DNA of 64,000 bases from Nocardioides marmoribigeumensis (lineage in GTDB: Bacteria; Actinomycetota; Actinomycetes; Propionibacteriales; Nocardioidaceae): contig NZ_JAVDYG010000001.1 in assembly GCF_031458325.1 (NCBI RefSeq), positions 2,728,001-2,792,000 of the forward strand. The letters run 5' to 3'. A program made the translations under genes and the position numbers. Numbering within the stretch: position 1 is the first letter of the stretch; every line of letters starts with the position of its first letter. This document shows, one piece after another, positions 50,765 through 58,712 of this stretch. The notes under the pieces are model-generated. The model was not told the DNA's origin, searched no databases, and saw only the letters and a list, made by a program, of their open reading frames with translations.

Positions 50765-51712
50765 GTGGCTGCGGCACGCGAAGTGGGGCTCGGCGCTCGG
50801 ACCCGGGACGGACGGCGCAGGAGTCGTCGGCTGGTCGCCACGGCCGTCGTCGGCGCGGCTGCCTTCGCCGGCGGCCTGTCGCTGCAGGGTGCTCCGGCGG
50901 ACGCCGTCGCCCCCCGTGCGGCCTCGAGCTTGCGCGACGCGACCCCCGCGACCTTCCGCGTCTCCTCGTTCAACGTGCTCGGCGCGAGCCACACCGCACC
51001 GGGCGGCAACAAGGCCCGGATGGCCTCCGGCGAGACCCGCATGCAGTGGACGACCCAGCTGCTGGCCAACAACCGCGTCGACGTGGTGGGCATGCAGGAG
51101 ATGCAGCCGTCGCAGCAGGCCGCCTTCCGGCAGATCCAGGGCGACTCCTGGAACCTCTACCCGGCCGGCAGGCTCAACCGGATGGACGGGCACAACTCCA
51201 TCGCCTGGCGCACCGACACGTGGGAGCTGGTCGAGGCCAACACCATCGCCATCCCGTACTTCCACGGGGTCAAGGTGCAGATGCCCTACATCCTGCTGCG
51301 CAACATCGCCTCGAACCGCCTGGTGTGGTTCGCCAACTTCCACAACCCGGCCAACACCAAGTTCGCCGGCATCAACCTCCAGTGGCGCGCGCAGGCGCGG
51401 ATCATCGAGGTGGGGCTGGCCAACAAGCTCTGGGAGACGGGCGTGCCGCTGATCTACACCGGCGACATGAACGAGACCACGCCGTACTTCTGCGCGCTCA
51501 CCACCGGCTCGCCGATGAAGAGCGCCAGCGGCGGCTCGTGGGGCACCAGCACGTGCTCGCCGCCGCCTCGCCTGAAGATCGACTGGATCTTCGGCTCCCA
51601 CGACGTGCGCTTCGCGAACTACCGGGTCAATGACGGTACGTTGGTCGACAAGGCATCGGACCACCCGATGATCCTCGCCGACGTGACCGTCTCCAGCCGT
51701 CCGCGCTCCTGA
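50765..51712 (+). CDS. Secreted endonuclease/exonuclease/phosphatase-fold protein
   Basis: A 315-residue protein with an N-terminal signal (RRSRRLVATAVVGAAAFAGG at about 20-39, then SLQGAPADA). The EEP domain shows SSFNVLGASH, GMQEMQPSQQ, NFHNPAN, TGDMNE and SDHPM, intact relative to the paralogue at 43794. GTG at 50765 follows GGGAGGTAGCA. It differs from the paralogue by being cleavable or soluble, not anchored. A 150-bp upstream gap gives it its own promoter. Possible roles: extracellular nuclease or phosphodiesterase; unproven. Confidence 0.88.
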   Translation: MAAAREVGLGARTRDGRRRSRRLVATAVVGAAAFAGGLSLQGAPADAVAPRAASSLRDATPATFRVSSFNVLGASHTAPGGNKARMASGETRMQWTTQLLANNRVDVVGMQEMQPSQQAAFRQIQGDSWNLYPAGRLNRMDGHNSIAWRTDTWELVEANTIAIPYFHGVKVQMPYILLRNIASNRLVWFANFHNPANTKFAGINLQWRAQARIIEVGLANKLWETGVPLIYTGDMNETTPYFCALTTGSPMKSASGGSWGTSTCSPPPRLKIDWIFGSHDVRFANYRVNDGTLVDKASDHPMILADVTVSSRPRS

Positions 51713-51766
51713 CCAGCGGCCCGCAGGGACGGGCCGCCGCGACAGGAGCACGGAAGGAGCACGGCT

Positions 51767-52801
51767 GTGGCCCACACCGTCGTGCTGCACATCGGGGCGA
51801 TGAAGTCGGGCACCAGCACGATCCAGCACCAGCTCCAGCACCACCCCGAGGTCCTCGCGGCCCAGGGCTTCCGGTTCCCGGGGCACCGGTGGCGCCAGCA
51901 GATCCTGGGTGTGCTCGACGTCCTCGACCAGACCCGCGACGGGCAGGTCGTCCCCGGCTCGGAGGGCGCGTGGCAGCGGCTGCTCGACGAGCTCGCGGCC
52001 TTCGAGGGCACCGGCGTGATCTCGATGGAGTTCCTCGGCCCCACCCCGCCCGACTACATCGCCACGGTGGTCGACTCGCTGGCCCCCGCGCGGGTGCAGG
52101 TGGTGATGACCGCCCGCGACCTCGGTCGCAACGTGCCGGCGATGTGGCAGGAGGGCCTGAAGAACCGCGCCACCTGGACCTGGCCGGAGTACCTCGCCGA
52201 CATCGCGACCACCGAGAAGCCGCGGGCGGGGCACGCCCGGCGCTTCTGGCGGCAGATGAACTACCCCTTCATCGTCGAGAAGTGGCTGCAGGTGGTCGGG
52301 CGCGACGCCTTCACGCTGGTCACCGTGCCGCACCCGGGCGCGGGTCCCGGTGTGCTGTGGGACCGCTTCTGCTCCGTCGTCGGGCTGAAGGCCCACGACT
52401 TCCCCCCGGTCGAGGTGCAGAACGTCTCCCTGAGCGCGGCCTCGGCCCAGGTGCTGCGGGCGCTCAACGAGACCCTGCCCCAGGACCTCCCGCTCGTCCA
52501 CTACCAGAAGGTGGTCAAGCACCTGCTCGCCAAGCAGGGCATGCCCGCCCCCACCGGTCCCGCCGACCGGATCGGGTTCTCCGCCGAGTGGGTCGAGGCC
52601 CGGGCGGCCCGGCAGATCGCCCGGCTCCGGGCCCTGGACGTGCCGGTCGTCGGCGACCTCGAGGAGCTGCGCCCGGTGGCGCAGGCCGGGATCGACCCCA
52701 CCACCTGCCCGCCCGAGGAGGTCCTCCGGGCCGCGGTCCACTCGCTGGCTCACCTCGTCGGCGTGTGGCCCACCGCACAGGCGCTGTTAGGTAGTCCATA
52801 G
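51767..52801 (+). CDS. Sulfotransferase-like protein 3
   Basis: A 344-residue protein starting MAHTVVLHIGAMKSGTSTIQ, a P-loop variant (MKSGTSTI) of the PAPS-binding loop, with MTARDLGRNVPAMWQEGLKN near residue 125 repeating the WQExxKN block. GTG at 51767 follows GGAAGGAGCACG. It is the last gene of the island; 72 bases later an acyl-CoA dehydrogenase begins. Among the three sulfotransferase-like proteins it has the most divergent loop, so its donor specificity is least certain. Confidence 0.78.
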   Translation: MAHTVVLHIGAMKSGTSTIQHQLQHHPEVLAAQGFRFPGHRWRQQILGVLDVLDQTRDGQVVPGSEGAWQRLLDELAAFEGTGVISMEFLGPTPPDYIATVVDSLAPARVQVVMTARDLGRNVPAMWQEGLKNRATWTWPEYLADIATTEKPRAGHARRFWRQMNYPFIVEKWLQVVGRDAFTLVTVPHPGAGPGVLWDRFCSVVGLKAHDFPPVEVQNVSLSAASAQVLRALNETLPQDLPLVHYQKVVKHLLAKQGMPAPTGPADRIGFSAEWVEARAARQIARLRALDVPVVGDLEELRPVAQAGIDPTTCPPEEVLRAAVHSLAHLVGVWPTAQALLGSP

Positions 52802-52873
52802 CGCTCTCCGTGGTCGTGCGGAGCCCCCGTCACTAGGCTGGTGACTTCCTGTCGTACGACCGAAAGGACCGCC

Positions 52874-54073
52874 ATGGGTCGCCTCGCGCAGACCGAGGGT
52901 CTCACCGACATCCAGCAGGAGATCCTGTCGACCGTCCGCGACTTCGTGGACAAGAAGATCATCCCGGTCGCCCAGGAGCTGGAGCACGCCGACGAGTACC
53001 CCGAGGAGATCGTCGAGGGCCTCAAGGAGCTCGGCATCTTCGGCCTCATGATCCCCGAGGAGTACGACGGCCTGGGCGAGTCGCTGCTGACCTACGCCCT
53101 CGTGGTCGAGGAGATCGCGCGCGGGTGGATGAGCGTCTCCGGCGTGATCAACACCCACTTCATCGTGGCCTACATGCTGATGCGCCACGGCACCGAGGAG
53201 CAGAAGAAGAAGTACCTCCCCAAGATGGCGACGGGCGAGGTGCGCGGTGCGTTCTCGATGTCCGAGCCGGGGCTGGGCTCCGACGTCTCGGCGGTGAAGA
53301 CCAAGGCCACCAGGCTCGACGACGGGTCCTACGAGGTCACCGGCCAGAAGATGTGGCTGACCAACGGCGGCACCTCCACGCTGGTGGCGACGCTGGTGAA
53401 GACCGACGAGGGCGCCGACTCGGTCTACAAGAACATGACCACGTTCCTCGTCGAGAAGGAGCCGGGCTTCGGCGAGACCGCCCAGGGCGTCACGGTGCCC
53501 GGCAAGCTCCACAAGATGGGCTACAAGGGCGTCGAGACCACTGAGCTCATCCTCGACAAGCACAAGATCTCCGCCGACCAGATCCTCGGCGGTGAGCCCG
53601 GCAAGGGCTTCTTCCAGATGATGGACGGCGTCGAGGTCGGCCGGGTCAACGTGGCGGCCCGGGCCTGCGGCATCGCGCTGCGCGCCTTCGAGCTCGCCAT
53701 CGACTACGCCCAGCAGCGCGAGACCTTCGGCAAGAAGATCGCCGACCACCAGGCCGTGCTCTTCCGCCTCGCGGAGATGGCGACCAAGGTCGAGGCCGCC
53801 CACACGATGATGGTCAAGGCCGCCCGCCTCAAGGACTCCGGCAAGCGGATGGACGTCGAGGCCGGCATGGCCAAGATGCTCGCCTCGGAGTACTGCAACG
53901 AGGTCGTCGAGGCGTCGTTCCGCATCCACGGCGGCTACGGCTACTCCAAGGAGTACGAGATCGAGCGCCTCTACCGCGAGTCGGCGTTCATGCTGATCGG
54001 CGAGGGCACCTCCGACATCCAGAAGATGATCATCGGCCGCAACCTGCTCAAGGACTACGCGCTCAAGGGCTGA
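52874..54073 (+). CDS. Acyl-CoA dehydrogenase (MCAD/SCAD type)
   Basis: A 399-residue flavoenzyme: FSMSEPGLGSDVSAVKTK and GQKMWLTNGG form the FAD/substrate loops, and the C-terminus reads IGEGTSDIQKMIIGRNLL. The Glu in EGT sits at the position of the MCAD catalytic base, unlike the two dehydrogenases at 12-14 kb. ATG at 52874 follows AAAGGACCGCC. It ends at a strong hairpin, so it is its own unit. Substrate chain length is not readable from sequence; short to medium straight chain is most likely. Confidence 0.94.
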   Translation: MGRLAQTEGLTDIQQEILSTVRDFVDKKIIPVAQELEHADEYPEEIVEGLKELGIFGLMIPEEYDGLGESLLTYALVVEEIARGWMSVSGVINTHFIVAYMLMRHGTEEQKKKYLPKMATGEVRGAFSMSEPGLGSDVSAVKTKATRLDDGSYEVTGQKMWLTNGGTSTLVATLVKTDEGADSVYKNMTTFLVEKEPGFGETAQGVTVPGKLHKMGYKGVETTELILDKHKISADQILGGEPGKGFFQMMDGVEVGRVNVAARACGIALRAFELAIDYAQQRETFGKKIADHQAVLFRLAEMATKVEAAHTMMVKAARLKDSGKRMDVEAGMAKMLASEYCNEVVEASFRIHGGYGYSKEYEIERLYRESAFMLIGEGTSDIQKMIIGRNLLKDYALKG

Positions 54074-54086
54074 GGCCCGCGCCTTG

Positions 54087-54129
54087 CGAGGGGCCCCGCT
54101 GACGCGATCTGCGTCGACGGGGCCCCTCG
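54087..54129 (+). terminator. Strong hairpin terminator after acyl-CoA dehydrogenase
   Basis: cgaggggccccg (54087-54098) and cggggcccctcg (54118-54129) form a perfect 12-bp stem; the central part also pairs (gacgc..gcgtc). No T run follows. It isolates the dehydrogenase from the following DUF5302 gene. Confidence 0.9.
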
Positions 54130-54149
54130 TGGCATGTCACGGTGGGGAC

Positions 54150-54323
54150 ATGACGGACAAGGACGAGATCATGGCCAAGATGCGTGCGGCCCTGGACAAG
54201 AAGAAGCCGAACGACTCCGGGGTCGACGAGCACGGTCATCCGCACGAGCAGGCGCACCGCACCCAGGGTCCGCAGGGCGGCCCGCAGCAGCACCGGCGCA
54301 AGGCCGGCGGCGGCGGCTCCTGA
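54150..54323 (+). CDS. DUF5302 protein (57 aa)
   Basis: A 57-residue basic, hydrophilic protein, MTDKDEIMAKMRAALDKKKP, ending in a HxxxRRKAGGGGS-like tail. It matches DUF5302, a small actinobacterial family of unknown function. ATG at 54150 follows GGTGGGGAC. It precedes the DUF2332 gene by 6 bases. Confidence 0.85.
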   Translation: MTDKDEIMAKMRAALDKKKPNDSGVDEHGHPHEQAHRTQGPQGGPQQHRRKAGGGGS

Positions 54324-54329
54324 CCACGG

Positions 54330-55391
54330 GTGGGGCTCTCGGAGAGGTTCGCGGCGCAGGCGGAGGCGTGTGCCGCGCTCGGGTCGCCGCTGTACGCCGA
54401 CCTGCTGCGTGGGCTCGTCCCTGACCTCGAGGACCCGGGCAGCGCGCTGAGGCTCGTGCTGCACGGGCACGAGGACGCACCGACGGACGCGGCGCTCGCC
54501 CTGCGGGTGCTCGGCTCGGTGCACCGGCTCGTGCTCGAGCGCCGCGCCGGACCGCTGGCCGCGTTCTACCCGTCGGTCGGCGGCACGTGGGACCCCGCGG
54601 GCGGTGTCGCCGCGTTCCGCGAGGTGCTCGCCGAGCAGCCGGCAGAGGTCGCCTCGTGGCTCGACCGGGCGCCCCAGACCAACGAGGTCGGGCGGTCCTC
54701 GGCCCTGTGGGCGGCGCTGTGCGTGAACGCCGCCGAGGAGCAGGCGGCCGGCGGCACCCTCCCCGTGCGCCTGCTCGAGCTCGGCTCCTCGGCCGGGCTC
54801 AACCTCAACGCCGACCGCTTCGCCCACGTCGGCGCCGACGGCGAGGTGCGCGGGGAGCCCGCGAGCGTCGTACGCCTGCAGCCTGCGTGGGTCGGAGCGG
54901 CGCCGCCCGACGTGGCGCCACGGGTCGTGGAGCGCCTGGGCTGTGACCTGCATCCGGTGGACGTCTCGACGACCGAGGGTCGGCTCTCGCTCACGGCCTA
55001 CGTCTGGCCGGACCAGGTGGCACGGTTCGAGCGGCTGCGCGCGGCGCTGGCGATCGCGGCGGAGCACCCACCGGCCGTGGTCACGTCCTCGGCAGCGGAC
55101 TTCGTCGACGGGGTGGAGACCGCGGAGGGCACCACCACGGTGCTGTGGCACTCGGTGATGTGGCAGTACCTCGACGCGGCCGAGCAGGAGCACGTCCTGG
55201 CCCGGCTCGAGGAGCTGGGCGCGACGGCCACGCACACGCGGCGGCTCGTGCACGTCGGGGCCGAGCCCGGCCGCCGCTCGCCCGACGCCGAGATCGAGTT
55301 CCTCCTGCGCGTGCGCGCCTGGCCGGGCGGTCAGGAGCGCGTGCTCGGCACGCTCCAGGCGCACGGCCCGCCGTTGCGGCTCGAGGTGTGA
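54330..55391 (+). CDS. DUF2332 protein
   Basis: A 353-residue protein of the DUF2332 family: LSERFAAQAEACAALGSPLY, FYPSVGGTWDP and LLELGSSAGLNLNADRFAHV are characteristic; the last resembles a SAM-binding loop, so a methyltransferase-like fold is plausible. Later, VLWHSVMWQYLDAAEQEHVL is also family-typical. GTG at 54330 lies 6 bases after DUF5302, so they probably share a message. Function unknown. It ends 1 base before the convergent lipoprotein gene. Confidence 0.85.
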   Translation: MGLSERFAAQAEACAALGSPLYADLLRGLVPDLEDPGSALRLVLHGHEDAPTDAALALRVLGSVHRLVLERRAGPLAAFYPSVGGTWDPAGGVAAFREVLAEQPAEVASWLDRAPQTNEVGRSSALWAALCVNAAEEQAAGGTLPVRLLELGSSAGLNLNADRFAHVGADGEVRGEPASVVRLQPAWVGAAPPDVAPRVVERLGCDLHPVDVSTTEGRLSLTAYVWPDQVARFERLRAALAIAAEHPPAVVTSSAADFVDGVETAEGTTTVLWHSVMWQYLDAAEQEHVLARLEELGATATHTRRLVHVGAEPGRRSPDAEIEFLLRVRAWPGGQERVLGTLQAHGPPLRLEV

Positions 55392-55392
55392 C

Positions 55393-56016
55393 TCAGTCGG
55401 ACCACTGCCAGGAGTCCAGCATCGACTGGACCTCCTCGGCCTCGGACTCCTCGTCGGTCTGAGGGCCGTAGGAGAACGTCACGAGGTACCACGTCCTGCC
55501 GTGCTTGGCGAAGTACTGCGAGGTGCGCACCTTGAGGTGACCGACCTTGAGTCGCGCCGTGGCGTGGTAGGCGACCTCGCCGTCGAGCTCACCGGGCTCC
55601 TGGACCTCGACCCGCCGGCCGACCAGCCGCAGCTCGCGAGCGAGGATGCGCTCGGCCTTCTGCTGCGACTTGATGCGGCGCTTGTCGCTGACGATCACGT
55701 TGACGTTGTCGGCGAAACCGCCGGTCACGGCGGTGTCGCCGGCCGATGCGTCGACCTGGTGGTAGCGCTGCTGGACCTCGTCGGTGGTCTCCTCCCACCC
55801 GGGCGGGGTGGTGAGGGAGTAGCCCGTGCCCTGGACGTCGAGGCCGTCGGTGGGGTTGCCCGCAGGGAGGGCCTGCTCGGTCGGGCTGGGGGTCGTCGAG
55901 GGCTCGGCCGAGGTCGACCCGAGGACGCCGCATCCGCTCAGCACAAGGGCGGAGAGCACGAAGGGCAGCGCCGCGGAGGTCGCGCGCCGAGCAGGGGTCC
56001 GTGGGCGCGCGGTCAT
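55393..56016 (-). CDS. Lipoprotein, unknown function
   Basis: A 207-residue protein with a lipoprotein signal: ALPFVLSALVLSGCG ends in the lipobox LSGC. The mature part begins with a Ser/Thr/Pro linker and then a YSLTTPPGWEETTDEVQQRY block, resembling the PsbP/LpqN-like fold found in actinobacterial lipoproteins. ATG at 56016 gives MTARPRTPARRATSAAL; the longer frame lacks support. Membrane-anchored on the outside. It follows the Nudix gene by 22 bases on the same strand and may be co-transcribed. Confidence 0.83.
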   Translation of the reverse strand: MTARPRTPARRATSAALPFVLSALVLSGCGVLGSTSAEPSTTPSPTEQALPAGNPTDGLDVQGTGYSLTTPPGWEETTDEVQQRYHQVDASAGDTAVTGGFADNVNVIVSDKRRIKSQQKAERILARELRLVGRRVEVQEPGELDGEVAYHATARLKVGHLKVRTSQYFAKHGRTWYLVTFSYGPQTDEESEAEEVQSMLDSWQWSD

Positions 56017-56038
56017 GGGCCCACGGTAGTCGCGCGGG

Positions 56039-56461
56039 TCAGCCCGACGGCGGCAGGACACCCCACTCGCGCAGGGTTGCGGCGAGACCCTCGGTCAGGT
56101 CCAGCTCCTCGACCCGGTGGGCCGGGAACCAGCCGACGTCGGCGGCGTCGCTGCCGGCGCGCAGGGCGTGGGGGTCGGTGCCGGGCTCGACGCGGGCGTA
56201 GTAGTCCTCGATCTCGTAGGTGCCGCCGTCGGGTGCCGGTCGCTCGACGTAACCGGCGACGCCCGTGACGACCACCCGGACGCCGGTCTCCTCGAACACC
56301 TCGCGCACGACCGCGTCCTGGCTGGTCTCGCCGGGCTCGACCCGGCCCCCGGGCACGGACCAGCGACCACGCTCGGGCTCCTGCCCGCGACGGACCAGCA
56401 GCAGGCGGTCGCGGTCGTCGCGGACGACCCCGCCGGCGCACCGGGTGCGCATGGCCTCCAT
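56039..56461 (-). CDS. Nudix hydrolase
   Basis: A 140-residue protein with an intact Nudix box at residues about 39-61 (GGRVEPGETSQDAVVREVFE, then ETGV), within the normal GX5EX7REUXEEXGU pattern. It hydrolyses nucleoside-diphosphate-linked compounds, possibly an 8-oxo-dGTP-type or ADP-ribose substrate; specificity not readable. The start is ATG at 56461 or the ATG three codons later. It lies 22 bases before the lipoprotein gene and is divergent from the 56615 gene. Confidence 0.9.
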   Translation of the reverse strand: MEAMRTRCAGGVVRDDRDRLLLVRRGQEPERGRWSVPGGRVEPGETSQDAVVREVFEETGVRVVVTGVAGYVERPAPDGGTYEIEDYYARVEPGTDPHALRAGSDAADVGWFPAHRVEELDLTEGLAATLREWGVLPPSG

Positions 56462-56614
56462 GGTGCCAACCTAGGACGGCCGGGACCACCCCGGAGGGGC
56501 GAGGGCGGCCAACCACCCGAGTGGGCCACGCTCCCGGGGCCCACGCGAGCGGCCTGCCTGGCCCGGCGGGCCCGGGTGGTTGACGCGGCGCCGCCGGCCG
56601 TGGACCGTCTCAGC

Positions 56615-57280
56615 ATGAGGCTCCATGCCGTGTGCGCCCGCTGCGGTGCCGCGCTCACCGCCGCCTCCGGAGGGACCGGCCACGGCGCGACCGGCGGCGG
56701 CGGGCGGTGGGCCTGCCCGCTGCACGGGGAGGTCCAGCCGTGCTGGCGGGCGATCGAGGCGAGCTACGAGGCGTTCGCCGAGCACCTCGTCCTGTCCAGG
56801 GGGTTGCCCACGTGGATCCCGTGGCCCCTCCCGCCGGGATGGGCGGTGGCCGACTTCGGCTGCGTCGGCGGGGAGGGCGAGCCTGCGCGGGCCACCTTCG
56901 CGACCTGCCACGGACTGACCCCCGAGGACGGTGGGGTCTCGCTCGTGGTGGTCACCGAGGAGCCGGGCGTCGGGCTGGGGGCGCACCTGGCCGACGTACC
57001 CCACAGCGACCCGGGGCGCGCGGCGTGGGACCAGCCGCCCGCCCTGCGGCTGCGCCTGGACGGCGCCTCCGTGCCGCTGTGGCCGGTCCCGCAGACCCTC
57101 GTCCAGGGCGACGACGACCGCACCGTCCTCGCCGGGGAGGCCCAGGGACGCTGGCTGTGGGTGGTGGTCAAGCCGGCCGAGGCCGTGCTCGGCCTGGTCG
57201 ACCGGGCCTCGCTCGGCGACGCCTCCGGGCTGGGGCCCGAGCTGGTCGCGGTGACCTTCGGGTCGCCGGCGGAGGACTGA
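56615..57280 (+). CDS. Conserved hypothetical protein with N-terminal Cys pair (DUF6758-like)
   Basis: A 221-residue protein starting MRLHAVCARCGAALTAASGG with Cys-x2-Cys and a later ACPLHGEVQPCW, together a possible zinc knuckle. The middle (GLPTWIPWPLPPGWAVADFG) and the end (GRWLWVVVKPAEAVLGLVDR) agree with DUF6758 as I remember it. No signal peptide. Function unknown. It ends before a long hairpin and a 358-bp non-coding stretch. Confidence 0.78.
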   Translation: MRLHAVCARCGAALTAASGGTGHGATGGGGRWACPLHGEVQPCWRAIEASYEAFAEHLVLSRGLPTWIPWPLPPGWAVADFGCVGGEGEPARATFATCHGLTPEDGGVSLVVVTEEPGVGLGAHLADVPHSDPGRAAWDQPPALRLRLDGASVPLWPVPQTLVQGDDDRTVLAGEAQGRWLWVVVKPAEAVLGLVDRASLGDASGLGPELVAVTFGSPAED

Positions 57281-57320
57281 GCCCGATCCCGGCCCCGGCC
57301 CAGGTCCGTGGGGACAAACA

Positions 57321-57388
57321 GGGCCCCGGGAACCTCGGCCCGACGCACTCACCTTCCCCGTGTGAGTGCCGGTCCGAGGCCCCGGGGC
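57321..57388 (+). terminator. Long imperfect hairpin after the DUF6758-like gene
   Basis: ccccggg..cctcgg..gcactcac pairs with gtgagtgc..ccgagg..ccccgggg in register around a short cttccccgt loop. The stem is long but interrupted. It is likely the terminator of the upstream gene, or a structured leader. Confidence 0.7.
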
Positions 57389-57447
57389 CTCGTTGCGTCC
57401 GAACCTAGGTGGGCCCGATCGGGCCGGTCAACGACTCCCGGCGAATG

Positions 57448-57546
57448 GTTCTCCACCCCTGTGGAGAACTCTGTGGAGAGCTTGTGGAGCGGGTCGGCCG
57501 GCCTGTGGAACACACCGGCCCTGCCTGGGTACGACGCTGTGGAACC
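57448..57546. promoter_or_regulatory. Cluster of TGTGGA words (DnaA-box-like)
   Basis: Five direct TGTGGA copies start at 57460, 57472, 57483, 57504 and 57538, and one inverse copy (TTCTCCACC, 57449). gttctccac..gtggagaac (57448-57469) is a perfect 9-bp inverted pair. TGTGGAGAA differs by one base from the TGTGGATAA complement of the DnaA box. Spacing of the first three is 11-12 bases. Function unknown; could be a DnaA-binding or regulator-binding cluster. Confidence 0.5.
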
Positions 57547-57638
57547 CGCGGCCTCCCACGTGCCGACGGGCGCCGCTGACCTGCGACGATGCCGGTGCAC
57601 AGGGTGTGCAGGAGAAGTTCTCACGCCGAGGAGGACAG

Positions 57639-58685
57639 GTGGACCAGACCAGTGGCGCACCGAGCCCGGTCACCGCGCTGCGCCGGATCTCGTTCCTGCT
57701 CGAGCGGCGGCTGGCCGACACCTACAAGGTCCGGGCGTTCCGGGGGGCCGTCGCCACCGTGCTGACCCTGGCCCCCGACGAGCTCGACCGGCGGTGCGCC
57801 GAGGGCACGCTGCAGGAGCTCCCCGGCATCGGCAGGGCGACCGCCGGTGTCATCTCGGAGGCGCACGCCGGCCGCGTGCCGGCGTACCTCGCGGAGCTGG
57901 AGGAGACCGCAGGGCCGCTGGTCGAGGGCGGTGACGCGCTGCGCCCGCTCCTGCGCGGCGACCTGCACAGCCACTCCGACTGGTCCGACGGCGGCTCGCC
58001 GATCGAGGAGATGGTGATGACCGCGGTCGAGGTCGGCCGGGAGTACCAGGCACTGACCGACCACTCGCCCCGCCTCAAGGTCGCGCGCGGCCTGTCCGTC
58101 GCGCGCCTGACGCGGCAGCTGGAGGTGGTCGACGGCATCAACTCCCACCTGGCAGGCACGTTCCGGCTGCTCAAGGGGATCGAGGTGGACATCCTCGACG
58201 ACGGCGGCCTCGACCAGACCGAGGAGATGCTCGGCCGGCTCGACGTCGTCGTCGCCAGCGTGCACTCCAAGCTGCGCATGAAGTCCCGGCCGATGACCCG
58301 CCGGATGGTCGCCGCGGTCGAGAACCCCTACGTCGACGTGCTGGGCCACTGCACCGGACGACTGGTCAAGGGCGGTCGCGGCACGAGGCCGCAGAGCGAG
58401 TTCGACGCCGCCGCGGTCTTCGCCGCCTGCGCCGAGCACGGGGTCGCGGTGGAGATCAACAGCCGACCCGAGCGCCAGGACCCGCCCGACGACCTCATCG
58501 CCCAGGCGCTCGAGGCGGGGTGCCTGTTCAGCATCGACACCGACGCCCACGCCCCCGGCCAGCTCGACTTCCTGCAGTACGGCGCGGCGCGGGCCGAGGC
58601 GGCCGGCGTCCCGGCCGAGCGCGTCGTCACCACGTGGCCGCTCGAGCGGCTCCTCGAGTGGACCGGGCGGCGTCGGCCCTCCTGA
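57639..58685 (+). CDS. HhH-PHP domain protein (PolX C-terminal-like)
   Basis: A 348-residue protein: an N-terminal helical/HhH part (ISFLLERRLADTYKVRAFRG, LQELPGIGRATAGVI) and a PHP domain starting at DLHSHSDWSDG (Asp108-His110-His112), with further metal ligands in ALTDHSP, VHSK, GHCTG and DTDAHAP. This is the PolX layout minus its polymerase domain; PHP domains are phosphoesterases, so DNA-end processing or a histidinol-phosphatase-like role are both possible. GTG at 57639 follows GAGGAGGACAG. Preceded by the TGTGGA cluster. Confidence 0.88.
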   Translation: MDQTSGAPSPVTALRRISFLLERRLADTYKVRAFRGAVATVLTLAPDELDRRCAEGTLQELPGIGRATAGVISEAHAGRVPAYLAELEETAGPLVEGGDALRPLLRGDLHSHSDWSDGGSPIEEMVMTAVEVGREYQALTDHSPRLKVARGLSVARLTRQLEVVDGINSHLAGTFRLLKGIEVDILDDGGLDQTEEMLGRLDVVVASVHSKLRMKSRPMTRRMVAAVENPYVDVLGHCTGRLVKGGRGTRPQSEFDAAAVFAACAEHGVAVEINSRPERQDPPDDLIAQALEAGCLFSIDTDAHAPGQLDFLQYGAARAEAAGVPAERVVTTWPLERLLEWTGRRRPS

Positions 58686-58712
58686 GGCGTGTCCGGGCGC
58701 TAGCGTGCCTCC

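Larger units (their letters stand above)
57281..57638. other. 358-bp intergenic region with hairpin and TGTGGA cluster
   Basis: No gene is seen here. It contains the long hairpin at 57321-57388 and, from 57448 to 57546, a cluster of TGTGGA-type words including an inverted pair. The rest (57547-57638) leads to the GAGGAGG ribosome site of the HhH-PHP gene. Confidence 0.8.

Noticed and set aside
57448-57546. Chromosomal replication origin
   Set aside because: DnaA-box-like words are present, but dnaA, dnaN, gyrB and rpmH are absent and the words differ from the consensus.
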